A program made the translations under genes and the position numbers. A DNA stretch of 64,000 nt, taken from the NCBI RefSeq assembly GCF_012726175.1, contig NZ_JAASAD010000002.1, forward strand, positions 434,001 through 498,000, written 5' to 3'. A model generated the notes under the pieces. The model worked only from the letters and a program-made list of their open reading frames with translations, was not told the DNA's origin and made no database searches. The number at the start of each line of letters is the position of its first letter. Within the stretch, counting starts at the first letter, position 1. This DNA comes from Micromonospora sp. HNM0581. Its GTDB lineage: Bacteria > Actinomycetota > Actinomycetes > Mycobacteriales > Micromonosporaceae. Shown in pieces: positions 42,115 through 49,895 of the stretch.

Positions 42115-42213
42115 GGCAACCCTTCCGTATGGGAGTGAGAACTGGCCTGAGCGTCGGTGGGGCGCCGTGACAACGGCACCCCACCGCCTACTCGTTGCGA
42201 TAGGGATCAGCTG

Positions 42214-42366
42214 TCACTTGCTCGCGCGTGGATCCGCGCAGCAGGTGCGGAAGCGGATCAGATCCGCGTCTCGCTTGACGGCCACCTCACGTAGAGCGGC
42301 GACCAGGCTGGTCGGCGTGCCTCCCGAGGTCTGCGTTGGTACACGAGTTTCGACGATCACCGACAC
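42214..42366 (-). CDS. 50-residue peptide gene in biosynthetic operon, candidate precursor peptide
   Basis: A short frame with an excellent ribosome binding site (GGAAGGAG, five bases before GTG 42366) encodes MSVIVETRVPTQTSGGTPTS, then LVAALREVAVKRDADLIRF and a Cys-containing tail RTCCADPRASK. It sits in the middle of the operon, 73 bp after the oxygenase gene and 99 bp before the PP-loop gene. The layout is a beta/Gly-Thr stretch, an amphipathic helix like RiPP leader segments, then a short tail with adjacent cysteines. With two SPASM-like radical SAM enzymes and a peptidase nearby, a ribosomal precursor or carrier peptide is a good hypothesis, not a proven one. Confidence 0.65.
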   Translation of the reverse strand: MSVIVETRVPTQTSGGTPTSLVAALREVAVKRDADLIRFRTCCADPRASK

Positions 42367-42439
42367 GTGTTCTCCTTCCATTCGCAGGGAGACGGCCGTT
42401 ATCGGCCGCCGTCACGGTGCCATCGTCAGGTGGCGCTGC

Positions 42440-43297
42440 TCACGCGCGATCCGGCCGCTCGTCGGCCGCCCCGACGTTGCGCAACCAGCGGCGGGGGCCG
42501 AGCCCGCAGCCACCGACAGGCAGGTCTTCCCGCCAGTTCACAATCGTCGTGTCAGCCAGCCCCTGGTTGGGCCGGCCCAGAAAGCTCCGCATCTCAGTGG
42601 GGAGACGGTTCAGCTGATCGGCTTCCGGCTCCGGTACTGGGCTCGTCGGTCGCGCCCAGGCTGGCCGATAGGAGACCGCCATCAACGCTCGACTGGTGTC
42701 CGAGATGTTCGGGCCGACGCCATGAAAGATCCGTTGGTTGATGATCACGGCGTCTCCGGCCTCACAGGTGATGACCTGCTCGTCGGCGTCTGATCGGATC
42801 CGGCCGTAGGGCATCGCGTCCATGTGCAGGCTCAGGTGAGAGAACGGGACCACCCGCAGAGGCGCTCGCTCTGGTGTCAGGTCATTCAGGTAGTAAAGGA
42901 GCCGAACGAGTACGGGCGGTGTTCCGGCGGCACCGAGGATGTTCGAACCGTACGGGTGGCTGTCGGTGTGCAGGGGCATTCCGGCGTAGCCGGGATCGGA
43001 ACGGGAGTAGCTCACGCCGACGCAGATCAGCTCATCGCCGAACAAGTCAGCGAGGAAAGCCGTCGCGGCGGGGTGGCGAATCAGCTGCCAGACGGCGGAG
43101 AGCTCCGACCACTGAACTCCGTGCGCATACCACTGCTTGTCGGTGTAGCTGGACTGCTTCAGCTCGATGTCTTCCACCGCGTCGCGCAGCTCGGTCAGAT
43201 GGTCGGAATCGAGGAGACCGGGCAGGACCGTGTAACCCTGAAGCTCCAGCTCTTTGACGCGGGTCGGAGCGTGGATCGTCGACACGGCACCCGTCAT
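42440..43297 (-). CDS. PhyH-family Fe(II)/2-oxoglutarate dioxygenase
   Basis: The 285-residue protein opens with LELQGYTVLPGLLDSDHLTE and carries the iron facial triad: MPLHTDSHPYG (His 110, Asp 112) and FHGVGPNISD (His 192) with Arg 203 for 2-oxoglutarate. All residues are present, so it should hydroxylate or otherwise oxidise a small molecule or peptide. ATG 43297 overlaps the stop of the TauD-like oxygenase (ATGA); the two are coupled and probably act in sequence. Confidence 0.87.
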   Translation of the reverse strand: MTGAVSTIHAPTRVKELELQGYTVLPGLLDSDHLTELRDAVEDIELKQSSYTDKQWYAHGVQWSELSAVWQLIRHPAATAFLADLFGDELICVGVSYSRSDPGYAGMPLHTDSHPYGSNILGAAGTPPVLVRLLYYLNDLTPERAPLRVVPFSHLSLHMDAMPYGRIRSDADEQVITCEAGDAVIINQRIFHGVGPNISDTSRALMAVSYRPAWARPTSPVPEPEADQLNRLPTEMRSFLGRPNQGLADTTIVNWREDLPVGGCGLGPRRWLRNVGAADERPDRA

Positions 43298-44256
43298 TGC
43301 GTCTCCACCTTCCTCATGACCTTCGTGCGTCGCAGTTCCCTGGTGGACGCCGCGGGATTCCGGATCGGTGTTCGAGCATGCAGGCACCGGCCGTTGTCGA
43401 TCAGCATCAGATCACCGGCCTGGAGATGGATGCGGACGACGCCCTTGCAGTTTTCGACCAGCTGCTCGAACGCCACCATGTCGTCGAGGCAGCTGGCCGG
43501 CAAGGGGGCGAGACCCTCCGCGTGCGAGAGCGCCGCCGTGTACCGAAGCCAACGAATATGAAGCGTCGCCAAGTTGATCGCGGGTTCCCAGTGGATCCCA
43601 CCGCCCAACTCGTCCGCGATCCGCCAGGGCAGAGCTTGTGCGGCGAGGCGTTTTACCACGCGTCCGTTCGGGCCCGCCGTCGCTTCCTCCAGCAACGTCG
43701 CGACGTCCAGCAGCCGGGATTCTCCGTCCTGGCTTTGATCCGGTCGCACGCAGAAGAGGCAGGTGTAGTCGTTGGGCTGGGGCCAGTCGGTGCCATCGGT
43801 ATGCAGAAACTCGTTGAGGACCTGCCCGGCGACCGCGCGGTCCCTGGAAGGAACAATGTGGCGTACGACCCGGCTCCAGGGCTGTCGGTAGGGCTCGACG
43901 AGTAGACCCAGGGTTGCGCTGACCGCGACCAGGAGCGGCGTCGCTCGACTTGCGGGAAGGCCACGGACGATCGTGAACCAGGGCGGGTCGGCAAGCCGCT
44001 TGGCTACCTCTTCGACTAGGTCGTCGAACGCGTTGCCTGCCGCTTCTCGAACGGATGCGACGATCGCGTCCTGGTAGGCGGGCTCGGCGAGGGCTTTGTC
44101 ATCGATCTCAATCGAGGCGAGGGCGCGGCCGAGGTGGGCTGACTGAGCTGATCGGGTGGTGAGAAGAGGTACGCCGCCGACTACGGTCACGCTCGTCCGC
44201 CCCTCGCTCAGACCGCTACGTGTCCGAGACCGTACCAAGCGTGACGGTGTCGACAC
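43294..44256 (-). CDS. TauD/clavaminate synthase-like Fe(II)/2-oxoglutarate oxygenase
   Basis: The 320-residue protein has the iron-binding NEFLHTDGTDWPQPND (His 152, Asp 154), the distal GRCLHARTPI (His 293) and RELRRTKV with the 2-oxoglutarate arginine near 309, as in clavaminate synthase and asparagine/arginine beta-hydroxylases. Such enzymes commonly act on free or carrier-bound amino acids. The start is uncertain: GTG 44256 lacks a ribosome binding site, and GTG 44190, after GAGGGG, would give 298 residues. Second gene of the operon. Confidence 0.83.
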   Translation of the reverse strand: MSTPSRLVRSRTRSGLSEGRTSVTVVGGVPLLTTRSAQSAHLGRALASIEIDDKALAEPAYQDAIVASVREAAGNAFDDLVEEVAKRLADPPWFTIVRGLPASRATPLLVAVSATLGLLVEPYRQPWSRVVRHIVPSRDRAVAGQVLNEFLHTDGTDWPQPNDYTCLFCVRPDQSQDGESRLLDVATLLEEATAGPNGRVVKRLAAQALPWRIADELGGGIHWEPAINLATLHIRWLRYTAALSHAEGLAPLPASCLDDMVAFEQLVENCKGVVRIHLQAGDLMLIDNGRCLHARTPIRNPAASTRELRRTKVMRKVETQ

Positions 44257-44341
44257 AATCGACGTCTATCGAGTGATCAGCTTCTGAGATCCTGCCGATG
44301 AGGAACGACAAGGGTTTCTCTTCAGTTGCGGAGAGGATGGC

Positions 44342-45223
44342 TCATGTGGACTGTTGCAGGGCTCCCGAAGCCGACGCCCCAGAAGCTCGCTGAGCACCCG
44401 CGGCGGCGGAACCCATGAACTCACGGACGCCCCGAAGGCGGGTACGCAGCACGGACCTCGCCCGGTCGATCCGCAGGCGGACGTCCGTGGGCCTCGGTGA
44501 GCAAAGGTCTTTGACGGTTCCAGCAGACAGGCGGGCGGAGTCGAGACCGGCGTGGCGCGCGATGAGCACGCCGAGTTCATAGCGGCTGACTGCGTCCGCA
44601 CCAGCCACGTTGAGGATGCCGGAATACGGTTCTGCGGCGAGTTCAAGCAGCGCGTCCGCCAGGTCGTCAACGTGGATCGGCGCACGCACCTCGTCTGTGA
44701 ACAAGACGGCATCAGCATCACCGGAGACGAGCCTGTGGACAAGTGCCTCGTGCGCGCTCTGACCGTCCCCCACGATGAGCGAGGTCCGCACGATGGCCGC
44801 AGCCGGTGCGACTGCCCGGACTGCGGTCTCCGCTGCAGCCTTGGCAGAACCGTAGTAGTAGACCGGATCGGGGGCTGCGCCTTCGTCGTAGTACACGTCC
44901 TTTCCAGAGAACAAGGCGTCGCTGGAGACGTGCACGAGTCGCGCCCCGACGTCAGCAGCGGCCCTCGCAACGTGCGCCGCTCCGTCCGCGACGGCATGCC
45001 AGTCCTCCCGCCCGGCCGCGGTATGAACAACGACGTCAGGACAGACGCACCGCACCGTGTCGCGGACCGCCGACAAGTCCCGAATGTCGAGCCGGTGATC
45101 AGCTGGACCGGAAGCCGTTGTGTGGTAGGTGCCGATCACCTGCCATCCCGCTGCCGCTGCGCGTACCGCTACTCGCCTGCCAAGGTGCCCGCTCGTGCCC
45201 GTGATCAAGATGCGGCTTGTCAT
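44342..45223 (-). CDS. SDR-family reductase/epimerase (RmlD-like), first gene of the biosynthetic operon
   Basis: The 293-residue extended short-chain dehydrogenase has NAD(P)-binding ILITGTSGHLGRRVAV (GxxGxxG at 9-15), VHVSSDALFSG, catalytic YGSAK (Tyr 124, Lys 128) and RAPIHVDDLADALLELA. Closest in layout to dTDP-4-dehydrorhamnose reductases, but no other sugar gene is nearby, so a different ketone may be reduced. GGAGGGC precedes ATG 45223. Its upstream 120 bp faces the capsid promoter, so the operon promoter must lie there. Confidence 0.85.
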   Translation of the reverse strand: MTSRILITGTSGHLGRRVAVRAAAAGWQVIGTYHTTASGPADHRLDIRDLSAVRDTVRCVCPDVVVHTAAGREDWHAVADGAAHVARAAADVGARLVHVSSDALFSGKDVYYDEGAAPDPVYYYGSAKAAAETAVRAVAPAAAIVRTSLIVGDGQSAHEALVHRLVSGDADAVLFTDEVRAPIHVDDLADALLELAAEPYSGILNVAGADAVSRYELGVLIARHAGLDSARLSAGTVKDLCSPRPTDVRLRIDRARSVLRTRLRGVREFMGSAAAGAQRASGASASGALQQST

Positions 45224-45274
45224 GATCGTAGCCCTCCCTGTCGCCGTTGAAACGAGCCCTGTTCCGCGCTGCGT

Positions 45275-45314
45275 TAGTCTGGGCGCTGTACCGCCGATGC
45301 TGGCTGCGGGCCGG
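45275..45314 (+). promoter_or_regulatory. Late leader/promoter before the capsid gene
   Basis: TAGTCT (45275-45280), an actinobacterial -10-like hexamer, is followed by GCTGGCTGCGGGCCGG (45299-45314). The same 16 bases occur at 54142-54157 upstream of the tail-tube gene, also after a TAnnCT hexamer. GAGGAGCCGACG and the capsid GTG follow. A shared late-gene control element is the simplest reading. Confidence 0.5.
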
Positions 45315-45350
45315 TCGGGATGAGATCCCTACCGTGCTGAGGAGCCGACG

Positions 45351-47054
45351 GTGGAGTTTGAGATCCCTTCGAGCCTGGACGGGCTCGACCTCGATGCGCT
45401 GGACCGCTTGGAGACTAATGCGGTCGCGGCGTTCGACGCCCTCCGCGACGCCCCAGACCTGGACGCCTCCGGTCTGGCGCAGCTGCGGGAGCTGGCCACG
45501 TTCGTTACGTCGGTACGGGCCCAGCAGGAGCAGATCGAGCAGGACGCGGCGGCCGTCGCGTCGGAACTGGACGACCTGGACGCCGCCGTGCACGGCAACG
45601 CAAATGAACCCGAGGGCGACGACGGCGATGGGGATTCGGGTGAAGGCGAGGACGAGCCCGAGGGCAACCCGGTCGAGGAGACGCCTGTCGAGGAGCAACC
45701 GGCACCGCAGCCGACGCCGGTCGTAGCGTCGCTGGCGCGGCGGGCGGCCCGCCGGCAGCCGAAGCCGAAGGTGACGCAGGGCGGCCGGTCAGCGATCATC
45801 AAGGCGGCGGCGGATGTGCCGAACGTGCCGCACGGGCACGTGTTCTCGTCGGTGAGCGAGGTCGCGGCGGCGTTCGATGACAAGTTCGCGGGGTTCCCAC
45901 GTGGCGTGGGGTCGCAGGTGCAGACGCGCATCAAGCAAAACGTGGCTCGGGTGGAGCTGCCCGTCGACCAGGCCCTCGTTGCCGGGGGCAGCGGCCTGGT
46001 CGACCTGGGACTGATCGACCTGGCCGGCAGCGAGTCGCGCCTGACCGGCGGGAACCTCGTTGCGGCCGGCGGCTGGGGTGCGCCGTCGGAGACGTTGTGG
46101 GAGCTGTGCGAGGGGCTGGAGACGACCGAGGGCATCCTCGACCTGCCGGGCATCTCGATTCCACGCGGCGGCGGCATCAAGGTGCCGGCCAACTTGGACT
46201 TCGCCACGCTGTACTCGGCGACTGGGTTCGTGCAGACGGAGGCCGACTCGATCGCCGGCACCGACAAGCCGAGCTACCGAGTGCCCACGGTCGACTTCGT
46301 GGAGACCCGCTTGGAGATCGACGGGGTGCAGATTGAGCAGGACATCGTGCAGAACGCGGTGTGGCCCGAGTTGACTCGTGACGTGGTGCGACGGGCCATG
46401 ACTGCCCACGAGCACAAGATCAACGCGCGGATGGTGCAGCGGATGGCCACCGCTCCGTCGCAGTCGACGCAGTTTGCGCTCACCCTCGGCGGCGACATCG
46501 GCGGCGATGATACGACCACCGCGGTGCTCGGTGCGCTGTCGCTCGCGGCGACCGACTACCGGTACCGGTACCGGATGAGCCGCCGGGCCTTGCTGGAGTG
46601 CGTCGCACCGCTGTGGCTGCTCGACTGGATCCGGGCCGACATGGCGCGCCGAGCGGGGGTGAACTTCTTCGACGTGACGGACGAGCAGATCACCGCATGG
46701 TTCACGCGGAGGCACCTGCGTCCGCAGTTCATCTACGACTGGCAGGACGGGTACGTCAACGCGGGCGGTGCCGGATTCGGCGGGGCCACCGCGCCGGGCC
46801 AGTGGCCGGCCGCGGTCGACTTCCTGATCTACGCGCCCGGTACCTGGGTGAAGGGCACGAAGCCGATCATCGACCTGTCGGCGGTCTACGACAGCATGAA
46901 GCTGAAGGACAACGAGTACATCGCGCTGTTCACGGAGCAGGCGACCTTGTTGGTGAAGCGGTGCTACGTGTCGTACAAGCTGACCGTGCCGCTGTGCCCG
47001 GCCGGTGTCACCGGGCAGACCGTCGCGTTCACGTGCGCGGCGTCCGAGGACTGA
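45351..47054 (+). CDS. Major capsid protein with N-terminal scaffold-like region
   Basis: The 567-residue protein begins with about 110 residues of helical, highly acidic sequence (LAQLRELATFVTSVRAQQEQ; EPEGDDGDGDSGEGEDEPEG) resembling a scaffolding domain. The shell-forming part follows (GLIDLAGSESRLTGGN, LEIDGVQIEQDIVQNAVWPE, YRMSRRALLECVAPLWLLDW, YAPGTWVKGTKPIIDLSAV). Fusion of scaffold and capsid in one gene is known in some siphoviruses; cleavage by the MuF/protease fusion would remove the front part. GTG 45351 follows GAGGAG. Confidence 0.88.
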   Translation: MEFEIPSSLDGLDLDALDRLETNAVAAFDALRDAPDLDASGLAQLRELATFVTSVRAQQEQIEQDAAAVASELDDLDAAVHGNANEPEGDDGDGDSGEGEDEPEGNPVEETPVEEQPAPQPTPVVASLARRAARRQPKPKVTQGGRSAIIKAAADVPNVPHGHVFSSVSEVAAAFDDKFAGFPRGVGSQVQTRIKQNVARVELPVDQALVAGGSGLVDLGLIDLAGSESRLTGGNLVAAGGWGAPSETLWELCEGLETTEGILDLPGISIPRGGGIKVPANLDFATLYSATGFVQTEADSIAGTDKPSYRVPTVDFVETRLEIDGVQIEQDIVQNAVWPELTRDVVRRAMTAHEHKINARMVQRMATAPSQSTQFALTLGGDIGGDDTTTAVLGALSLAATDYRYRYRMSRRALLECVAPLWLLDWIRADMARRAGVNFFDVTDEQITAWFTRRHLRPQFIYDWQDGYVNAGGAGFGGATAPGQWPAAVDFLIYAPGTWVKGTKPIIDLSAVYDSMKLKDNEYIALFTEQATLLVKRCYVSYKLTVPLCPAGVTGQTVAFTCAASED

Positions 47055-47067
47055 GCAACCCGCTGAC

Positions 47068-47095
47068 GGGGCCGCGCCCTATCGGGTGCGGCCCC
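47068..47095 (+). terminator. Hairpin after the capsid gene
   Basis: GGGGCCGC / GCGGCCCC with an inner CCC/GGG pairing forms a hairpin 14 bp after the capsid stop. An almost identical hairpin lies at 53629-53657. It may partly terminate transcription and set the ratio of capsid to downstream proteins. Confidence 0.55.
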
Positions 47096-47117
47096 CAGCT
47101 TCACAGGGAGGTGGCGG

Positions 47118-47945
47118 GTGACTCAGCCCTTCGTGTACGTCGACGCCCCTGCGGCGACGCCGTACCGGTACGGCCTATTCTCGGCGGCGGCCGTGGTCGA
47201 CCCGGCGGACCAGCGCGAGTTCCAGGCCGGTGTGGAGTGGGAGCCGCAGTGCGTCGACGCGCCTGCGCCGACGAACACGGCGGCGGCGTCCGACCTCGAC
47301 CGCGAGGCGATGGAACTGCCCGACGGGGTTCCGCTGGTGCAGTCCCACGTGATCCGGCTGTACACGGGTCTGACGGGCCGGTCGGCTGCCCGACCGGACC
47401 TGCTGGAGCGAGCGCGGCGGGCGATCGGCTTGGTCGAGCAGCAGTCGCTGGAGCACTACGTGTGGACCGGCGAGGCTGATACGACGCCGCACCTGGCAGC
47501 GGCCAGCACGCTGGTGCTCGGTGACTCCGATGCCGCGCCTGTCGCTCTGGAATCGGGCGTTGGGCTGCTGGAGTCGCACATCGCTAAGCAGGCGGGGGTG
47601 CTGGGTGTGCTGTGGGCTCCGCGGTGGACGGCCGGCTGGCTCGTGTCGAAGTCGCTGACCCGGCTGGAGGGGCCGCGGCTCGTCGCGCCGTTGGGCAACC
47701 CGTTCGCGTTCGCGCAGACGACCGGCGTCGGGCCGGGGAACGCGGCGCCGGACGAGGACGAGGCGTGGCTGTACGGGACCGGGCCGGTGATGGTGCGCAG
47801 GTCGGCGGTGTTCCTGCCGAGGCTGCCGGAGGCCCTGAACCGCACGAGCAACGAGGTGTTCGCGGTCGCCGAGCGGTTCTACACGGTGGGTTGGAGCTGC
47901 ACGGTGGCGGCGGTGAAGGTCAAGTTGCCGGGCGTGCCGGCGTAG
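47118..47945 (+). CDS. Phage structural protein next to capsid, probable minor head protein
   Basis: The 275-residue protein starts at GTG 47118 after GGGAGG. Central part LLERARRAIGLVEQQSLEHY and LLESHIAKQAGVLGVLWAPR, late part YGTGPVMVRRSAVFLPRLPE. It sits directly after the capsid gene and before the connectors, as minor head or decoration proteins do. I recognise no named family. Confidence 0.65.
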   Translation: MTQPFVYVDAPAATPYRYGLFSAAAVVDPADQREFQAGVEWEPQCVDAPAPTNTAAASDLDREAMELPDGVPLVQSHVIRLYTGLTGRSAARPDLLERARRAIGLVEQQSLEHYVWTGEADTTPHLAAASTLVLGDSDAAPVALESGVGLLESHIAKQAGVLGVLWAPRWTAGWLVSKSLTRLEGPRLVAPLGNPFAFAQTTGVGPGNAAPDEDEAWLYGTGPVMVRRSAVFLPRLPEALNRTSNEVFAVAERFYTVGWSCTVAAVKVKLPGVPA

Positions 47946-47953
47946 GAGGAGAG

Positions 47954-48445
47954 ATGGCGCTGATCTACCCGACGGACCGGGATGACGCCGAGCGGCTTGC
48001 ACGGCAGCTGCTCGACGCGGCTAGTGCGGAGCGGCACGACGAGGTGCGGACAACCACGGACGGAGCGCTCGGCTTGGCGTTCGAGGTGCCGGACGACCTT
48101 GCGGACTTGGTGCTCGGCACCGGCGACAGCCGGGTGGTGCAGCCGAGCCTGAGCGCGCCGGTTGAGGTCGGCGGGGAGAGCCTGTCTGCTGTCGCCGGGG
48201 TCGACGTGCCCGACATTGCCGGCGGAGAAAGCGTGTCGGCCGACGCCCGGGTCGACGTGCCCGACGTGCCCGACGAGGCCGGCGGGAAGAGCGGGTCGGC
48301 TGTAGTTGGAGCCGACGTGCCCGGCGGAGAGAGCGTGTCGGCCGTCGCCGGGGCCGACGTGTCCGAGGTGGACGCCGAGCCGGTGGACCGTTCCTCCCAG
48401 CCGCCGGTGAAGGCTGCCCGGTCGCGGTCCTCGCGAAGCCGCTGA
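47954..48445 (+). CDS. Phage protein with imperfect tandem GGESVSA repeats
   Basis: The 163-residue protein starts at ATG 47954 after AGGAGGAGAG. The first 60 residues (YPTDRDDAERLARQLLDAAS; LGLAFEVPDDLADLVLG) look like a folded domain. Residues from about 70 to 140 are four imperfect repeats of 16-20 residues, each with GG(E/K)S(V/L/G)SA followed by a DVPD-like segment; the tail is basic. Repeat linkers of this sort occur in head-tail joining proteins. Function not known. Confidence 0.6.
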   Translation: MALIYPTDRDDAERLARQLLDAASAERHDEVRTTTDGALGLAFEVPDDLADLVLGTGDSRVVQPSLSAPVEVGGESLSAVAGVDVPDIAGGESVSADARVDVPDVPDEAGGKSGSAVVGADVPGGESVSAVAGADVSEVDAEPVDRSSQPPVKAARSRSSRSR

Positions 48446-48470
48446 CCGGCTGACCCCAACGCCTCGGGCT

Positions 48471-48519
48471 CGCCGCCCCGTCTAGTCCCTTTTCCGTGGG
48501 CCGGGCGGGGCGGCGTCTT
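48471..48519 (+). terminator. Terminator closing the head block
   Basis: CGCCGCCCCG (48471-48480) pairs with CGGGGCGGCG (48506-48515), followed by TCTTT. The loop is long (25 nt). It lies just before promoter module A and separates late head genes from the following early-type genes. Confidence 0.55.
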
Positions 48520-48521
48520 TC

Positions 48522-48588
48522 GTGTGACCCGCTCCACAGCCCATCCGTACGAAAAATATGTACGGGCGGAGTGCCTGGCGCATACAAT
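48522..48588 (+). promoter_or_regulatory. Phage promoter module A
   Basis: GTGTGACC (48522-48529), then CGTAC-GAAAAATAT-GTACG (48546-48564), then TACAAT (48583-48588) followed by GAGTATGTAC. The GTACG half overlaps the place of a -35 box, so an activator or phage-specific factor is likely. Spacing from GTGTGACC to CGTAC is exactly 24 bp, as in modules B and C. The gene at 48630 follows. Confidence 0.75.
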
Positions 48589-48629
48589 GAGTATGTACAC
48601 AACGCGCCACCCCATTAGGAGGGACTGAG

Positions 48630-48956
48630 ATGGAGAACCGGATCAACGAGCTGCTCGCGGAGTTCGGCGTCGAGGCTGAGGGTGCCGAGCGGGGCGGCCT
48701 GGTCTTCCAGCTGACCGTGCGGCTGGTCGAGGCCGAGCGGGAGCTGGAGCGGCAGGCCGCCGAGCTCACCGAGGCGACCGCGAGCGCCGTGGCGGTCGCG
48801 AAGGCGGGCGACCTGCGGACGTCGGTGCGCGGCGACCTGCTGGCCGGCGTGAGCGACAAGGCGGCGGCGGTCGACGCGGCGCTTATGAAGGTGGCCGAGC
48901 GGCGGACGGCCCTGGCGTTCGTCGTCGAGAGCGTGAAGGCCAACCGGGCGGCCTGA
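48630..48956 (+). CDS. Coiled-coil phage protein
   Basis: The 108-residue protein is almost entirely helical (LTVRLVEAERELERQAAELT; AAVDAALMKVAERRTALAFV) and acidic. GGAGG precedes ATG 48630. Expressed from module A and closed by a strong terminator, so it is a single-gene transcript. No domain name applies; a small dimeric regulator or scaffolding factor is possible. Confidence 0.65.
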   Translation: MENRINELLAEFGVEAEGAERGGLVFQLTVRLVEAERELERQAAELTEATASAVAVAKAGDLRTSVRGDLLAGVSDKAAAVDAALMKVAERRTALAFVVESVKANRAA

Positions 48957-48964
48957 GTAATCCG

Positions 48965-49010
48965 ACGCGCGCCGGCCGGGGGGAAGCCCCGGCTGGCGCG
49001 CGTTCTTTGT
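48965..49010 (+). terminator. Strong intrinsic terminator
   Basis: A 17-bp stem (ACGCGCGCCGGCCGGGG / CCCCGGCTGGCGCGCGT, one G-T pair) with a 5-nt loop and TTCTTTGT after it. This is the most classical rho-independent terminator in the window, nine bases after the stop at 48956. Confidence 0.85.
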
Positions 49011-49056
49011 GGGCGCCACGCCCCTCGTGCCACGCGGCGCGGGGGCGTCGGTGTTT

Positions 49057-49122
49057 GTGTGACCCGTTCCACGGCCCCAACGTACAGAAAATATGTACGC
49101 CGGCCTGGTGTCCGGATACAAT
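49057..49122 (+). promoter_or_regulatory. Phage promoter module B
   Basis: GTGTGACC (49057-49064), CGTAC-AGAAAATAT-GTACG (49081-49099) and TACAAT (49117-49122) followed by GAATATGTAC. Arms and spacings match module A; only the spacer bases differ. Drives the genes from 49165. Confidence 0.75.
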
Positions 49123-49164
49123 GAATATGTACAGCAAGCCGCCCAACTGCGTGAGGAGTGCCCG

Positions 49165-49476
49165 ATGGCCAAGGAGCTGAGCTACGAGATGCAGCGGACG
49201 ATCGCCGCCCTGGACACCCTGACGGCGGGCTTCCGGGAGCGCTTGGTGGCCGGCGAGGGTCTGTTCCCGCGCGAGACGGAGGAGCAGGAGCGTGCCCGCC
49301 TGGCCTACAACCGGGCGGCGCGCGAGCACAACGCGCGGGTGCTGGCCGAGCGCGAGCGGGCCGAGCGCGAGAAGCAGGCGGCGGCGAACCGGCGCGAGAT
49401 CGCGGCCGTGCGCAAGCGGCTGTGCGACTCGTGCTTCTGCGAGCTGCCGGCGTCGGGCGTGTGCGGCAACTGCTGA
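49165..49476 (+). CDS. Phage protein with helical body and C-terminal Zn-ribbon
   Basis: The 103-residue protein has a long charged helix (RLAYNRAAREHNARVLAERE; RAEREKQAAANRREIAAVRK) and a C-terminal CDSCFCELPASGVCGNC zinc ribbon. I start it at ATG 49165 (GAGGAG upstream); an earlier in-frame ATG at 49093 lies inside the promoter palindrome and cannot be transcribed from it. The combination suggests a nucleic-acid-binding accessory factor, not further defined. Confidence 0.65.
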   Translation: MAKELSYEMQRTIAALDTLTAGFRERLVAGEGLFPRETEEQERARLAYNRAAREHNARVLAERERAEREKQAAANRREIAAVRKRLCDSCFCELPASGVCGNC

Positions 49477-49508
49477 CCAGACCGAGAGACGAGAGATAGG
49501 AGCCGAAG

Positions 49509-49802
49509 GTGACCGTGGCCATGCGAGACGAGATGTTCGAGCAGATCCCGACCGCCGACCAGTGGCAGCCGGCGGCGCTGTCCGAGGTGGAGGACGGCGA
49601 CGTGGTGTCGTTCGACCTGGCGGCGCTGACCGAGCGCCGGCACGAGCGCGCCCCGCGCGTCGACTGGACCGAGGTGTACGCCGAGGCGCACGCCGTGGCG
49701 GTGAAGGAGGACCTGGGCGAGAGCGTGCGGTTGTTCTTCTACGACTGGTCGCACCCCACGGTGGTCGGCGTGCCCGACATGCAGGTGCTGCGGCTGCGCT
49801 GA
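49509..49802 (+). CDS. Small phage protein, unknown function
   Basis: The 97-residue protein starts at GTG 49509 after GATAGGAG. Acidic and mixed alpha/beta (ALSEVEDGDVVSFDLAALTE; VRLFFYDWSHPTVVGVPDMQ). Same transcript as the Zn-ribbon protein upstream and followed by a terminator. No family recognised. Confidence 0.6.
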   Translation: MTVAMRDEMFEQIPTADQWQPAALSEVEDGDVVSFDLAALTERRHERAPRVDWTEVYAEAHAVAVKEDLGESVRLFFYDWSHPTVVGVPDMQVLRLR

Positions 49803-49812
49803 GCCGCACCGA

Positions 49813-49845
49813 GCGCCCCCGTAGCCGCCCTGGCTGCGGGGGCGC
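49813..49845 (+). terminator. Hairpin terminator
   Basis: GCGCCCCCG / CGGGGGCGC outer stem with AGCC/GGCT continuing inward. Eleven bases after the stop at 49802. A second 9-bp hairpin, CCCGCCGGC / GCCGGCGGG, follows near 49854-49877 just before the leader of the next gene. Confidence 0.65.
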
Positions 49846-49895
49846 TGCCGTTCCCGCCGGCCGGGGAGCCGGCGGGCTGTTCACGTGGAGGAGAG

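Noticed and set aside
26362..45267. 8-bp repeat TGTTCCGC at 26362-26369 and 45260-45267, near both cargo borders
   Set aside because: Too short for a GC-rich 64-kb window and not tied to any recombinase; kept only as a weak hint.
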